A DNA stretch of 64,000 bases from Rhizobium sp. CFBP 8762. Its GTDB lineage: Bacteria > Pseudomonadota > Alphaproteobacteria > Rhizobiales > Rhizobiaceae. How positions within the stretch are numbered: position 1 is the stretch's first letter; every line of letters begins with the position of its first letter. The stretch spans positions 276,706 through 340,705 of the forward strand of contig NZ_JACYUD010000005.1 of assembly GCF_014841565.1 (NCBI RefSeq), written 5' to 3'. Position numbers and translations under genes: made by a program. Shown piece by piece: positions 32,568 to 41,601 of the stretch. A model generated the notes under the pieces. It was not told where the DNA came from. It was given only the letters and a program-made list of their open reading frames with translations, and made no database searches.

Positions 32568-34466
32568 ATGGCAGGGCGTGGCGATAATTCCAGAGCAAGA
32601 CCGGGAACGAGTGTCGATGTCGAGCCCTTTCGCCGCGCCGTAACAGGATGCGTGCGCTCCATTGCCGGCGATGCCGAGGTCGAGGTGTCGTTTGCAAACG
32701 AGCGCCCCGGCCTTGCCGGAGATCGCGTGCGCCTGCCGGAGCTGTCCAAGCGGCCAACACGGGCGGAACTGTCGGTTGTGCGGGGGCTGGGTGATGCCAT
32801 GGCCTTGCGCAAGGCCTGCCATGACGCCCGTATCCACGCGACCATGGCACCGCAGGGCAGCGATGCCCGCGCCATTTTTGATGCGGTTGAGCAGGCGCGG
32901 GTGGAATCGCTCGGCGCGCTGCGCATGACCGGCGTCGGCGACAATATCGGCGCGATGCTGGACGAAAAATACGCCAAGGCCAATTTTGGTGCAATCACCA
33001 CGCAGGAAGAGGCTCCTCTTCAGGAAGCTGTCGCGCTGATGGTGCGCGAAACGCTGACCGGTCGCAAACCGCCGGAATCTGCCGGTCAGGTTGTGGATCT
33101 CTGGCGCAGTTTTATTGAGGATAAAGCCTCCGGCGATATGCGCAATCTCGCCAATGCCGTTGGCGATCAACAGGCGTTTGCCCGGGTCGTGCGCAATATG
33201 CTGTCGTCCATGAACGTTGCCGAGGACTATGGCGACGAGGACGAAAATCCCGAAGAGGCCGAAAACAACACCGACGACGACCAGCCGCGCAGTGATCAGC
33301 AGGACGACAGCAACGCCGAAGAAGACGCAGGCGACGATGCTGCCCCAGCGGACGAGAACCAAACGTCCGACGAGGAAATGGACGAAGGTGAAATGGACGG
33401 CGCGGAGGTTTCCGACGACGACCTGATGGACGAGGGCGACGAGGAAAGCGAAACGCCCGGCGAAATGAAGCGTCCGGCCAATCCGTTCTCGGATTTCAAC
33501 GAAAAAGTCGATTACGGCATTTTCACCGAGGAATTTGACGAGACGGTTACGGCGGAAGACCTTTGCGACGAATCGGAACTCGACCGGTTGCGCGCTTTTC
33601 TGGATAAACAACTGTCCCATCTGCAAGGTGCGGTCGGGCGCCTGGCCAATCGATTGCAACGTCGCCTGATGGCGCAGCAGAATCGATCCTGGGATTTCGA
33701 TCTGGAGGAAGGCTATCTCGATACGGCGCGTCTGACGCGTCTGGTGATTGACCCCATGCAACCGCTGTCCTTCAAGCGTGAACGTGACACAAGCTTCCGC
33801 GATACGGTGGTGACGCTGCTGATCGACAATTCCGGCTCCATGCGCGGACGCCCGATCACGGTTGCAGCAACCTGTGCGGATATTCTGGCGCGTACGCTGG
33901 AGCGCTGCGGCGTGAAGGTGGAAATTCTGGGCTTTACCACCAAAGCGTGGAAGGGCGGCCAAGCACGGGAAACGTGGCTGGCAAACGGCAAGCCCGGCAC
34001 GCCGGGGCGGCTGAATGATCTGCGCCACATCATCTACAAGTCCGCTGATGCGCCATGGCGCCGCTCGCGCCGCAATCTCGGTCTCATGATGCGCGAAGGG
34101 CTGCTGAAGGAAAATATTGACGGGGAAGCGCTGATTTGGGCGCACAACCGGCTGCTGGCGCGGCCCGAACAACGCCGTATCCTGATGATGATTTCCGATG
34201 GGGCACCGGTGGATGATTCCACGCTTTCCGTAAACCCGGGAAATTATCTGGAACGGCATTTGCGCGCCGTTATCGACCAGATTGAAACGCGGTCGTCCGT
34301 TGAACTGCTGGCCATTGGTATCGGCCATGACGTGACGCGCTATTATCGCCGTGCCGTTACGCTGGTGGATGCCGATGAACTGGCGGGCGCGATGACGGAG
34401 CAATTGGCGTCCCTGTTCGAAGATCAAACAAGCCGCCGTGCGGGCAAGGCCCGGCGTGGCCGCTAA
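32568..34466 (+). CDS. cobT: Cobaltochelatase subunit CobT
   Basis: 632 residues. The N-terminal part ([15 protein letters not shown] and following) and the C-terminal von Willebrand A domain with MIDAS motif ([16 protein letters not shown] near residue 420, and a later ISDGAPVDD) are as in CobT. Residues about 220-310 are an extremely acidic stretch rich in Asp and Glu, typical of CobT. It partners CobS in the cobaltochelatase. Start 5 bases after the cobS stop. The final [10 protein letters not shown] tail is basic. Confidence 0.96.
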   Translation: MAGRGDNSRARPGTSVDVEPFRRAVTGCVRSIAGDAEVEVSFANERPGLAGDRVRLPELSKRPTRAELSVVRGLGDAMALRKACHDARIHATMAPQGSDARAIFDAVEQARVESLGALRMTGVGDNIGAMLDEKYAKANFGAITTQEEAPLQEAVALMVRETLTGRKPPESAGQVVDLWRSFIEDKASGDMRNLANAVGDQQAFARVVRNMLSSMNVAEDYGDEDENPEEAENNTDDDQPRSDQQDDSNAEEDAGDDAAPADENQTSDEEMDEGEMDGAEVSDDDLMDEGDEESETPGEMKRPANPFSDFNEKVDYGIFTEEFDETVTAEDLCDESELDRLRAFLDKQLSHLQGAVGRLANRLQRRLMAQQNRSWDFDLEEGYLDTARLTRLVIDPMQPLSFKRERDTSFRDTVVTLLIDNSGSMRGRPITVAATCADILARTLERCGVKVEILGFTTKAWKGGQARETWLANGKPGTPGRLNDLRHIIYKSADAPWRRSRRNLGLMMREGLLKENIDGEALIWAHNRLLARPEQRRILMMISDGAPVDDSTLSVNPGNYLERHLRAVIDQIETRSSVELLAIGIGHDVTRYYRRAVTLVDADELAGAMTEQLASLFEDQTSRRAGKARRGR

Positions 34467-34540
34467 GCATTTCCACTAAAAGTGCGCAGCGGTTTCACGC
34501 TCAGGCAATGTAAGACACAAAGAGCGAGAGCGTTATCGCA
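34466..34540. repeat. Composite hairpin repeat, copy B (degenerate)
   Basis: The first part (AGCATTTCCA, then GGTTTCACGC, CAGGCAATGT) resembles the first hairpin of copy A with several changes, followed by an A-rich linker and GCGAGAGCG. It overlaps the 3' side of cobT and the leader of the next gene. Resemblance is by eye. Confidence 0.45.
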
Positions 34541-34562
34541 TCTTGAAAGGACGCAGACATGC

Positions 34563-35555
34563 TTGAGACGGTTTCTGTCCGTAACACTCTGTTGTTCCGG
34601 ACTGCTCTCTGGGACGGCGCTGGCGGATGAGTCCAAAAGCATTGATGTGCGAAGTCGCCAGATTGCGGACTTTAAAATCGGCTCGCAGGAAAAGCGCTTC
34701 GGCTCTCTTGAATTCGTAGGCGGGCTGGAACTGACATCCAGCAGTTGGTCCTTCGGGGCCATATCATCGATTCGGTTTCGCGCCGACAGAAGCCACTTCA
34801 TCGCGGTCATGGATGATGGGCACTGGTTGAAAGGGCGGACCTTGCGAGATGCGACAGGTGCGCTGTCCGGCCTTGCGGATGTGACGATTTCTTCAATCCT
34901 GTTGCAGGACAAAACCCAAAGCCGCAGGAAACAGGCCGTGGATGCCGAAGGCCTGACTTTGCATAGCGGGGAGGCGTGGGTCAGCTTTGAACGTGAGGCA
35001 CGTATTGATGCCTATCCCGATCCCGGAATGGTACAAAGTGGGCCAATCCGATCCATTCCGATCCTGATCCCGGAGACAGAGCTTCGCGCGAATCAGGGGC
35101 TGGAAACCATCGCCACCTCCCCAGCCGGATTTACTGTCACGATTGCCGAGGACAGCGTCGATCCGAATGACAACTTGTTTGCTGCCATTCTGGACGGGGC
35201 GGACACAGGACTTTTCCGCGTCACCCGCAAGCCGCCATTTGCCGTGACGGATGGTGCCTTTCTGCCGAATGGCGATCTCCTGTTGCTGGAGCGTAGCTAC
35301 AGCTATGCGCAGGGCGTGGGTATGCAAATCCGGCGCATACCGGGCGATAGCATCAAACCCGGTGCGGTTGTCGATGGGGCGGTGCTGATCACTGCCGATT
35401 TCGGCTATGAGATCGATAATATGGAAGGCATGGACGTGCTGACAATGCCGGATGGCGAATTGCGCATCATTCTGGTTTCGGACGACAACAAGTCTATCCT
35501 GCAACGCAATATAGTGCTGGAATTCCGACTGAAAAAGCCGGTCAGCGTGAACTGA
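34563..35555 (+). CDS. Exported esterase-like/phytase family protein
   Basis: 330 residues if it starts at the TTG at 34563, after GAAAGGA. The product then opens LRRFLSVTLCCSGLLSGTALA as a signal peptide, which supports this start; the open frame upstream (from ATG at 34482) has no signal-like beginning, and the ATG at 34560 is out of frame. The mature part is a beta-propeller-like domain (FGAISSIRFRADRSHFIAVM, DAEGLTLHSGEAWVSFER, QGLETIATSP, GAFLPNGDLLLLERSY) of the esterase-like activity of phytase family (PF13449). Its substrate is unknown. It follows cobT at about 100 bases. Confidence 0.7.
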   Translation: MRRFLSVTLCCSGLLSGTALADESKSIDVRSRQIADFKIGSQEKRFGSLEFVGGLELTSSSWSFGAISSIRFRADRSHFIAVMDDGHWLKGRTLRDATGALSGLADVTISSILLQDKTQSRRKQAVDAEGLTLHSGEAWVSFEREARIDAYPDPGMVQSGPIRSIPILIPETELRANQGLETIATSPAGFTVTIAEDSVDPNDNLFAAILDGADTGLFRVTRKPPFAVTDGAFLPNGDLLLLERSYSYAQGVGMQIRRIPGDSIKPGAVVDGAVLITADFGYEIDNMEGMDVLTMPDGELRIILVSDDNKSILQRNIVLEFRLKKPVSVN

Positions 35556-35566
35556 CCGGCTCGGGT

Positions 35567-36202
35567 TTAAACCGCTTTTTGAACCGGCATGGGCCGCACG
35601 ATGCTCATCAGCGCCCCATAGGGTAGCAGCAGCACGAAGCCCACGATAATCTTGACCACCAGATCACCCAGCGCCCATGAAATCCAGCGAGGCTCTTCTG
35701 ACGCCATGACGCCGAGAAGCGGCGCATGTTCCAGAGCAAACGGCTCATTGGGTCCGAAGATGGAAAAGGTTGGCGCGAAAGCAAACGAGAAGAACAGGGC
35801 GGTATCAAGCATGGAGCCGATGATGGACCCCATCAGCGGTGCCCGCCACCAGGTCTGTGCCCGCAACTTGTTAAACACCGAAATATCCAGAAGCTGACCG
35901 GCGAGAAAGGCGGAACCGGACGCAATGGCAATACGCGGCGATGCGACCAGAAACGACAGGACGACCGCAACCGCAAAACCGACCACCACGACACGGCGCG
36001 CAATGCGTGGGCCGAATTGGCGATTGGTAAGATCGGTAACGAGAAAAGCAACGGGATAGATAAAGGCACCAAAGGTCAGCAGGTCTGCCAGTCGCAGTCC
36101 GGAAATCTGGCCGGGAATGGGATACTGAACCAGAATATTCGATGCGACGACCACAAGGGTCATGAGAAGCACGTAAATGATGAAACTGCGCGTGACGGGC
36201 AT
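35567..36202 (-). CDS. VUT-family transporter (queuosine precursor transporter type)
   Basis: 211 residues from the ATG at 36202 (MPVTRSFIIYVLLM), with AGGA upstream; the frame is open further but runs through a hairpin region. There are five to six membrane spans, with the family features ASNILVQYPIP, YPVAFLVTDLTNRQFG, RAPLMGSIIGSMLDTALFFS and ISWALGDLVVKIIVGFVLLLPYG. This is the YhhQ-type transporter for queuosine precursors such as preQ0 or preQ1. It lies downstream of rpmB in the same orientation. An unusual structured stretch upstream is described separately. Confidence 0.85.
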   Translation of the reverse strand: MPVTRSFIIYVLLMTLVVVASNILVQYPIPGQISGLRLADLLTFGAFIYPVAFLVTDLTNRQFGPRIARRVVVVGFAVAVVLSFLVASPRIAIASGSAFLAGQLLDISVFNKLRAQTWWRAPLMGSIIGSMLDTALFFSFAFAPTFSIFGPNEPFALEHAPLLGVMASEEPRWISWALGDLVVKIIVGFVLLLPYGALMSIVRPMPVQKAV

Positions 36203-36273
36203 TTTTTTATCCTGGGTGATGCCACCAGTTGGAGGGATAAAGAGGGGGCCATCGGCCGCCCTGGTGAGCAAAC
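36203..36273 (-). promoter_or_regulatory. Structured leader before the VUT transporter gene
   Basis: On the minus strand CACCAG (36261-36266) can pair with CTGGTG (36223-36228), and within it GGGC-GGCC-ATGG-CCCC can form a second hairpin; AGGATAAAAAA lies before the ATG. Such a leader in front of a queuosine-precursor transporter could be a preQ1-type riboswitch, but I do not see a known consensus. The rpmB terminator is directly upstream. Confidence 0.35.
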
Positions 36274-36309
36274 AAAAAGGCTTGACCGGAAAACCGGGCA
36301 AGCCTTTTT
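36274..36309 (-). terminator. Intrinsic terminator of rpmB
   Basis: AAAAAGGCTTG and its complement CAAGCCTTTTT flank CCGG pairs in a long stem with an AAAA-type loop, and T-rich flanks lie on both sides. On the minus strand it comes 24 bases after the rpmB stop and ends in a T run. It can work in both directions. Confidence 0.85.
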
Positions 36310-36333
36310 AAATCAGAAACACTGAAAGCGCTA

Positions 36334-36624
36334 TTATGCTGCTTCTGCGGTCTTCTTAGCAATCTGGCGGCGCAGCAGACGTGCGCGCATGGAGAGATCG
36401 CTCTCATCGGACTTCAGCAGGAACAGGTCGAGGCCACCGCGGTGCTCAACGGAGCGAAGCGCTGCTGCCGAAACCTTCAGACGGAAACGCTGGCCGAGCG
36501 AATCGGAAATCAGCGTAACGTTACAAAGGTTAGGAAGGAACTTGCGACGCGTTCTGTTGTTCGCGTGGCTCACATTGTTGCCAGACTGGACGCCCTTGCC
36601 GGTCAATTCGCAACTACGGGACAT
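36334..36624 (-). CDS. rpmB: 50S ribosomal protein L28
   Basis: 96 residues from the ATG at 36624 ([20 protein letters not shown]), the canonical L28 start; the longer frame up to 36747 is not coding-like. It has the L28 core ([39 protein letters not shown]) and the longer C-terminal tail seen in alphaproteobacteria. It is part of the large ribosomal subunit. A terminator follows. Confidence 0.98.
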   Translation of the reverse strand: MSRSCELTGKGVQSGNNVSHANNRTRRKFLPNLCNVTLISDSLGQRFRLKVSAAALRSVEHRGGLDLFLLKSDESDLSMRARLLRRQIAKKTAEAA

Positions 36625-36895
36625 GGGTACACCTATTACGTTTTGCCAGTAAGCAACACACATACAGGCATCAGCCCGATTGCCGCCCTTCTGGCCATGG
36701 ATTTTCAAAGTTGGGCTTCTCATAATCAGGGCAGGCCCCGCCGTCAAGCTAAACCTCTCATTTCCCGCAATTTCAGTTGCAGGCCGGGCTTTTTTCGCTC
36801 AACAGAGGCGCTTATATAAAGTGGCCAACAAAAACCGCAAAGCTTTTCTATCTAAAACGCGTAAGCGAAGTCATAAACGATGTGAAGGAAGACGA

Positions 36896-37669
36896 ATGAT
36901 CCGGTGGGCAATAGGTTCGATTCTGATGACATTTGCAGCCCTATCCGTTTGCGCACCCGGAAATGCCGCCGAGATTGAGCACAATACCGATTATAGCATC
37001 GCGTTATCGGGCATTCCACTAGCGCGCGCTTCGTTCAATACGCTCATGTCGGATAAAACTTATTCCATCTCTGGCAAACTCAGTTCAGCTGGCCTTGCCG
37101 ACATTCTCAGCCACACGCAGGGCAGCACCACGGTTTCGGGCGTCGTGGGCCGCAACAAACTGCAGGCCACGCATTATTCCGTGAAATATCAGAGCGGTAA
37201 AAAAGGCCGCAGCATCGATGTTCGCTACCGCAACGGAAATGTGACCTCGTCCACGCTGGAGCCTGCGCGGGCAGAACCGGTGAACTGGGTGCCGGTCAGT
37301 GGTGCCGACAAGCGCGGCGTTCTGGACCCGATTTCCGGACTGATTTTCCCTGCGACTGCAAAAGTCTGCCCCCAGACGCTGCCCATCTTCGACGGCGAAT
37401 CACGGCTTGATCTAAAACTGTCGCACAAGGGCACGAAGCCCTTCAAAACCAAGGGATTTGCTGGCGACGCCATCGTTTGCGGTATCAAGTTCGTGCCGAA
37501 ATCCGGCTATCGCATAGGTCGCGATGATGTGGATTATCTGCGCAAGCTGGATACGATGGAGATCTGGTTTGCCAAGGCCGATGCTGTGAATGTATATGCT
37601 CCTGTCTATGTGCGCATACCCACCAAGCTTGGGCCGGTAACGATTTCGGCCACGCGCTTCGGGGGATAA
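36896..37669 (+). CDS. Exported DUF3108 protein
   Basis: 257 residues from the ATG at 36896, with GAAGGAAG just upstream; the long open frame to its left has no signal peptide. A signal peptide (MIRWAIGSILMTFAALSV, cleavage near APGNAAE) leads to a beta-rich domain (EHNTDYSIALSGIPLARASF, TQGSTTVSGVVGRNKLQ, GVLDPISGLIFPA). It is typical of DUF3108 proteins, thought to act at the cell envelope. Divergent from rpmB. Function unknown. Confidence 0.8.
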   Translation: MIRWAIGSILMTFAALSVCAPGNAAEIEHNTDYSIALSGIPLARASFNTLMSDKTYSISGKLSSAGLADILSHTQGSTTVSGVVGRNKLQATHYSVKYQSGKKGRSIDVRYRNGNVTSSTLEPARAEPVNWVPVSGADKRGVLDPISGLIFPATAKVCPQTLPIFDGESRLDLKLSHKGTKPFKTKGFAGDAIVCGIKFVPKSGYRIGRDDVDYLRKLDTMEIWFAKADAVNVYAPVYVRIPTKLGPVTISATRFGG

Positions 37670-37698
37670 GCGCCGTCAATTTGAATGGGGGATACAGC

Positions 37699-38565
37699 AT
37701 GAGGGCAACCCTGATCGGGTTTTCCGCAATCGGAATGTGGTCACTTCTGGCGCTGATGACCGCCGCCTCCGGCACCATGCCGCCCTTCCAGCTTTCCGCC
37801 ATTGCCTTCTCAATTGGCAGCCTTCCCGGTATTGCGGTGTTGATCGCGCGACCTGAACGGCGCGCGCTGTTGCGCCAGCCCATTCAGGTGTGGTTGGTGG
37901 GTATCATTGGTCTGTTCGGCTATCATTTTCTGTATTTTACCGCGCTGCGCAACGCACCCGCCGTGGAGGCAGGGTTGATTGCGTACCTGTGGCCCTTGTT
38001 GATCGTTGTCGGCTCGGCCTTGCTGCCGGGCGAAAGGCTGCGCTGGTTCCACGTAGCCGGGGCACTGGCGGGGTTTGTGGGTACGATCATGATCGTGGCG
38101 CGCAATGGCTTCGCGTTTGATAGCGCCTATACCCTGGGCTACGGAGCAGCGCTTGCCTGCGCGTTCACATGGGCTGCCTATTCGTTGCTGACGCGGCGGT
38201 TTGAGGCGGTATCCACCGACGTGGTCACGGGGTTTTGTCTGGTAACAGCGGCGCTCTCGCTGATCTGCCATGTGGCTCTGGAAACGACCGTCTGGCCGCA
38301 ATCGTCATGGGAGTGGCTGGCAGTCGTCGGGCTTGGCTTGCTGCCGGTGGGTGCTGCGTTTTACGCGTGGGATTACGGCGTCAAGAATGGCGATATCCAG
38401 ATTCTGGGCGTAGCAAGCTATGCCGCGCCGATTCTCTCGACGCTGATCCTGGTGGTGTTCGGCTTTGCCGAGCCTTCCTTGCGTCTGGCGCTCGCCTGCC
38501 TTCTGGTCACCGGCGGAGCGGTGCTGGCGTCGAAGGAGATTATTTTCAAGCCTCAAACGCCCTGA
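37699..38565 (+). CDS. EamA/DMT transporter, YddG-like exporter
   Basis: 288 residues from the ATG at 37699, which has GGGGGAT just upstream. Ten hydrophobic segments in two EamA repeats; an early repeat starts LIGFSAIGMWSLLALMTA, and a later part, AAFYAWDYGVKNGDIQILGV followed by ASYAAPILSTLIL, is close to the aromatic amino acid exporter YddG. It exports small metabolites, perhaps aromatic amino acids, as inference. It is convergent with ugpC. Confidence 0.8.
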   Translation: MRATLIGFSAIGMWSLLALMTAASGTMPPFQLSAIAFSIGSLPGIAVLIARPERRALLRQPIQVWLVGIIGLFGYHFLYFTALRNAPAVEAGLIAYLWPLLIVVGSALLPGERLRWFHVAGALAGFVGTIMIVARNGFAFDSAYTLGYGAALACAFTWAAYSLLTRRFEAVSTDVVTGFCLVTAALSLICHVALETTVWPQSSWEWLAVVGLGLLPVGAAFYAWDYGVKNGDIQILGVASYAAPILSTLILVVFGFAEPSLRLALACLLVTGGAVLASKEIIFKPQTP

Positions 38566-38597
38566 ACGAGTTGCGTACAGGCCATAACGAGTGGCCG

Positions 38598-39680
38598 CTA
38601 TGCGGCCCGCCGCATACGATTGATTTGATTCAAGCGTTTGCCGGTTTCCGGAGAAAAAAGATGCAGGCGATCCGTCTGGACGGTCAGTGTTATCGAATCG
38701 CCCACGCTGATGTCAGGTGACACCGAGGCGGTCAACGGCATGCCATTGATTGTGCCGTGTATCAAACGCTGCGCGCCGAGTTCTTCAATATAATCAACGC
38801 GCAATGTCATTGCTGGTTCGCCGGGGTTTGCCAAGCGCAAATCCTCCGCGCGGATACCGACGATCACCGTACCCTGTGGCTCAGTCATCCGGTCAAGATG
38901 CAACTCATGGTCTCCAATGCGCACTGTTTGTCCAGCGATAATGCCGGTGATCAGGTTCATAGCGGGTGAGCCGATAAAGCTTGCGACAAACGTGGAGGCA
39001 GGATTGTGGTAGACGTCGAGGGGTGTTCCGACCTGCTCGATTTGCCCGCCGTTCAAAACAACAAGACGATCGGCCAGCGTCATGGCTTCCAACTGGTCAT
39101 GCGTGACGTAGATCGACGTTGTACCAAGACGCTTTTGCAGCCGTTTGATTTCGCCGCGCATCGACACCCGCAGTTTTGCATCGAGATTGGATAGTGGTTC
39201 ATCGAACAGAAAGGCTGCGGGCTTACGCACGATAGCACGCCCCATGGCGACGCGCTGGCGTTGCCCACCGGAAAGCGCACGCGGTTTTCTGGTCAGATAG
39301 GGTTCCAGTTCCAGCATTCTGGCGGCTTCCGCCACGCGCGCCGCAATTTCTTGCGGCGGCGTCTTACGATTTTTCAGCCCATAGGCAAGATTGTCGTACA
39401 CGGTCATATGTGGATAAAGCGCGTAGTTCTGAAACACCATGGCAATGTCACGGTCCGCCGGTTCCACATCGTTGACGACCCTGCCGGCAATGGAAACATG
39501 ACCCTCAGAGATGGTTTCCAAGCCGGCTATCATGCGCAGAAGGGTGGATTTACCACAGCCGGAAGGCCCGACGAGAACGATGAACTCACCCTCGGCAATG
39601 CCGAGCGACACAGAGTTCACCGATACAGCGGCGCTGCCGGAATAGCGCTTGGAGACTTGGTCGATTGTGATCGCTGCCAT
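38598..39680 (-). CDS. ugpC: sn-Glycerol-3-phosphate ABC transporter ATP-binding protein
   Basis: 360 residues from the ATG at 39680 ([15 protein letters not shown]), preceded by AAAGGA; the longer frame to 39800 would overlap ugpE. Walker [19 protein letters not shown], signature [19 protein letters not shown] and Walker [15 protein letters not shown] are intact, followed by a C-terminal regulatory TOBE-type domain ([15 protein letters not shown]). It energises the UgpAE channel. Fourth gene of the ugpB-ugpA-ugpE-ugpC operon. Confidence 0.93.
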   Translation of the reverse strand: MAAITIDQVSKRYSGSAAVSVNSVSLGIAEGEFIVLVGPSGCGKSTLLRMIAGLETISEGHVSIAGRVVNDVEPADRDIAMVFQNYALYPHMTVYDNLAYGLKNRKTPPQEIAARVAEAARMLELEPYLTRKPRALSGGQRQRVAMGRAIVRKPAAFLFDEPLSNLDAKLRVSMRGEIKRLQKRLGTTSIYVTHDQLEAMTLADRLVVLNGGQIEQVGTPLDVYHNPASTFVASFIGSPAMNLITGIIAGQTVRIGDHELHLDRMTEPQGTVIVGIRAEDLRLANPGEPAMTLRVDYIEELGAQRLIHGTINGMPLTASVSPDISVGDSITLTVQTDRLHLFSPETGKRLNQINRMRRAA

Positions 39681-39789
39681 TTCTCGAGTCCTTTTTGTGA
39701 ATTTTTTTAGCAAACGCGTCATTTTCGTGAGGCTGTATTGCAATATGCTGCTAATGGTTGAAGCGTAATCTACAAAGAGGCACGTCTGC

Positions 39790-40632
39790 CTACTTGTCAC
39801 CTTCCGTTAGGCCTTTGATGAACCAACGCTGAAACAGCATCACGATCAACACGGGCGGGAGCATGGCGAGAATGGCAAGCGCGAATGCTTCATTGTAGTC
39901 TGGAACTTGTGAGCCAATCCATACTTGCAGGATCTGTTTGACGCCCCGTACGAGCGTGAAGTAGCGTTCATCCGTCGTCATCAGCATTGGCCACAAGTAC
40001 TGGTTCCAGCCATAGACGAACATAATGATGAAGATGGCCGCAACCATGGTTTTCGACAGGGGAACCAGAATATCGATAAAAAACTTAAATGGCCCCGCGC
40101 CATCGATGCGCGCCGCTTCCAGCAATTCATCCGGGATGGATTTGAAAAACTGGCGGAAATAGAAGGTGCCTGTGGCCGATGCCAGAAGCGGCACAATCAG
40201 CCCCGTGTAGGTATTGGTCAGCCCGAGAATGTTCATCACCTCGTAAGACGGTAGAATACGGACTTCAAGGGGCAAAAGCAGGGTGGTGAAGATCATCCAG
40301 AAAAACAGTGTGCCCAAGCGAAAGCGGAAGTACACGATGGCATAAGCCGCCAGCATGGACAAAATCACTTTACCGACTGCAAAACCAAGCCCGAGAACAA
40401 GAGAGTTCATCATCATGCGCAAACCGGTCACTTCGCCGGTAAAGCCGCCCTGCTTGGTCAAAACTTTACTATAGGTCTCAACAAAATGACCGCCCCATGT
40501 CGCTTGCAGTCCATTCATATGGATTTCCGCAGCCTCATGCGTGGAGGTCAGAAACGCCATAACCACAGGCGCGACCATCACGAACACACCGATCATCAAA
40601 ATCAGATGATCAAAAAATTTGGTACGGTGCAT
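39790..40632 (-). CDS. ugpE: sn-Glycerol-3-phosphate ABC transporter permease UgpE
   Basis: 280 residues. Six membrane spans, including [19 protein letters not shown] at the start and [18 protein letters not shown] near the end, plus the EAA loop ([20 protein letters not shown]) that docks to the ATPase. The first residues ([17 protein letters not shown]) and [17 protein letters not shown] are typical of UgpE. It begins 8 bases beyond ugpA. Confidence 0.93.
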   Translation of the reverse strand: MHRTKFFDHLILMIGVFVMVAPVVMAFLTSTHEAAEIHMNGLQATWGGHFVETYSKVLTKQGGFTGEVTGLRMMMNSLVLGLGFAVGKVILSMLAAYAIVYFRFRLGTLFFWMIFTTLLLPLEVRILPSYEVMNILGLTNTYTGLIVPLLASATGTFYFRQFFKSIPDELLEAARIDGAGPFKFFIDILVPLSKTMVAAIFIIMFVYGWNQYLWPMLMTTDERYFTLVRGVKQILQVWIGSQVPDYNEAFALAILAMLPPVLIVMLFQRWFIKGLTEGDK

Positions 40633-40640
40633 GGCGAACC

Positions 40641-41522
40641 CTAGTTGTAATGAACGCGCCGCTCAATGAAGCGGAACTGGAAAATCGTCAGGGCGAAAAC
40701 CACGATCATCAGGATGACAGACTGTGCCGAAGATCCACCGAGATCGTTTCCGCGGAACCCATCCATATACACCTTGTAAACCAGCGTAATCGGGTTGTTG
40801 GCAGCTTTGTCTTTCACCATGACGTCGATGACGCCGAAGGTGTCGAACAGCGAATAGGTCATATTGATGATCAACAGGAAGAAAGCCGTGGGTGCCAACA
40901 AAGGCAGGATAACGGTCCAGAAGCGGCGAAACCCTGACTTGCAGTCTACCAGAGCGGCTTCACGCACGGATACGGGAATGCCTTGCAGACCGGAGAGGAA
41001 GAAAATGAAATTGTAGGGTATCTGTTTCCAAACCGCGACAACGATCATGGCAAATGCCGTATCGTTGAAATTAAGACCAATTTTCAGTTCAACACCGAAG
41101 AAAGCCGCGAGCTTGACAATGGGCCCGATATGCTGATCGAAAAACATGAGCCCGATCAGCGCGGCGACCGGTGGCGCAATAGCGTAAACCCAGATCAACA
41201 TCGTCTTATAGGTTGCGTTGCCTCGGATAACGCCATCAGCCTTGACTGCCAGCAACAGGCCTATCCCGAGCGAAAAGCCGGATACCAGCACGGTGAAGAC
41301 CAGCGTAAACAGTGCGATGCCCGCATATTGTGAGCCAGCCAGCACATCGCGGTAATTATCGAGCCCGACAAAACTCGCCCCGAACCCGAAAGGGTCTTCC
41401 AGATAGAATGACGACTGGATCGCCTGTACCGAGGGCCAGTAAAAAAAGACGATGATAATAACCATCTGTGGCGCAAGAAACAGATAGGGCAGCAGGGGAG
41501 ACGAGAACTGGACGCGCTTCAT
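40641..41522 (-). CDS. ugpA: sn-Glycerol-3-phosphate ABC transporter permease UgpA
   Basis: 293 residues. Opening KRVQFSSPLLPYLFLAPQMV and YWPSVQAIQSSFYLEDPFGF are characteristic of UgpA; the EAA-type loop is EAALVDCKSGFRRFWTVILP. Six membrane spans are visible. It forms the channel with UgpE. It follows ugpB by about 80 bases that contain a hairpin, and precedes ugpE by 8 bases. Confidence 0.94.
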   Translation of the reverse strand: MKRVQFSSPLLPYLFLAPQMVIIIVFFYWPSVQAIQSSFYLEDPFGFGASFVGLDNYRDVLAGSQYAGIALFTLVFTVLVSGFSLGIGLLLAVKADGVIRGNATYKTMLIWVYAIAPPVAALIGLMFFDQHIGPIVKLAAFFGVELKIGLNFNDTAFAMIVVAVWKQIPYNFIFFLSGLQGIPVSVREAALVDCKSGFRRFWTVILPLLAPTAFFLLIINMTYSLFDTFGVIDVMVKDKAANNPITLVYKVYMDGFRGNDLGGSSAQSVILMIVVFALTIFQFRFIERRVHYN

Positions 41523-41546
41523 GAAAAGCCTTTGGAACGGCAGGAG

Positions 41547-41570
41547 CGCCTGCCGGTTTGCCAGCAGGCG
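41547..41570. promoter_or_regulatory. Hairpin between ugpB and ugpA
   Basis: CGCCTGC and GCAGGCG form a 7-base stem with a 10-base loop in the 79-base space between ugpB and ugpA. Hairpins here often let the binding protein be made in excess over the permeases, by stabilising its mRNA or causing partial termination. A short T stretch (TATTTT) is on the plus side. Confidence 0.45.
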
Positions 41571-41601
41571 TATTTTAAGAAAAGATCAAGCCGATGGCGG
41601 A

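Noticed and set aside
32496..34427. Long leftward frame of 643 residues opposite cobT
   Set aside because: cobT is a clear family member with VWA domain; the opposite frame is its antisense and shows no domain.
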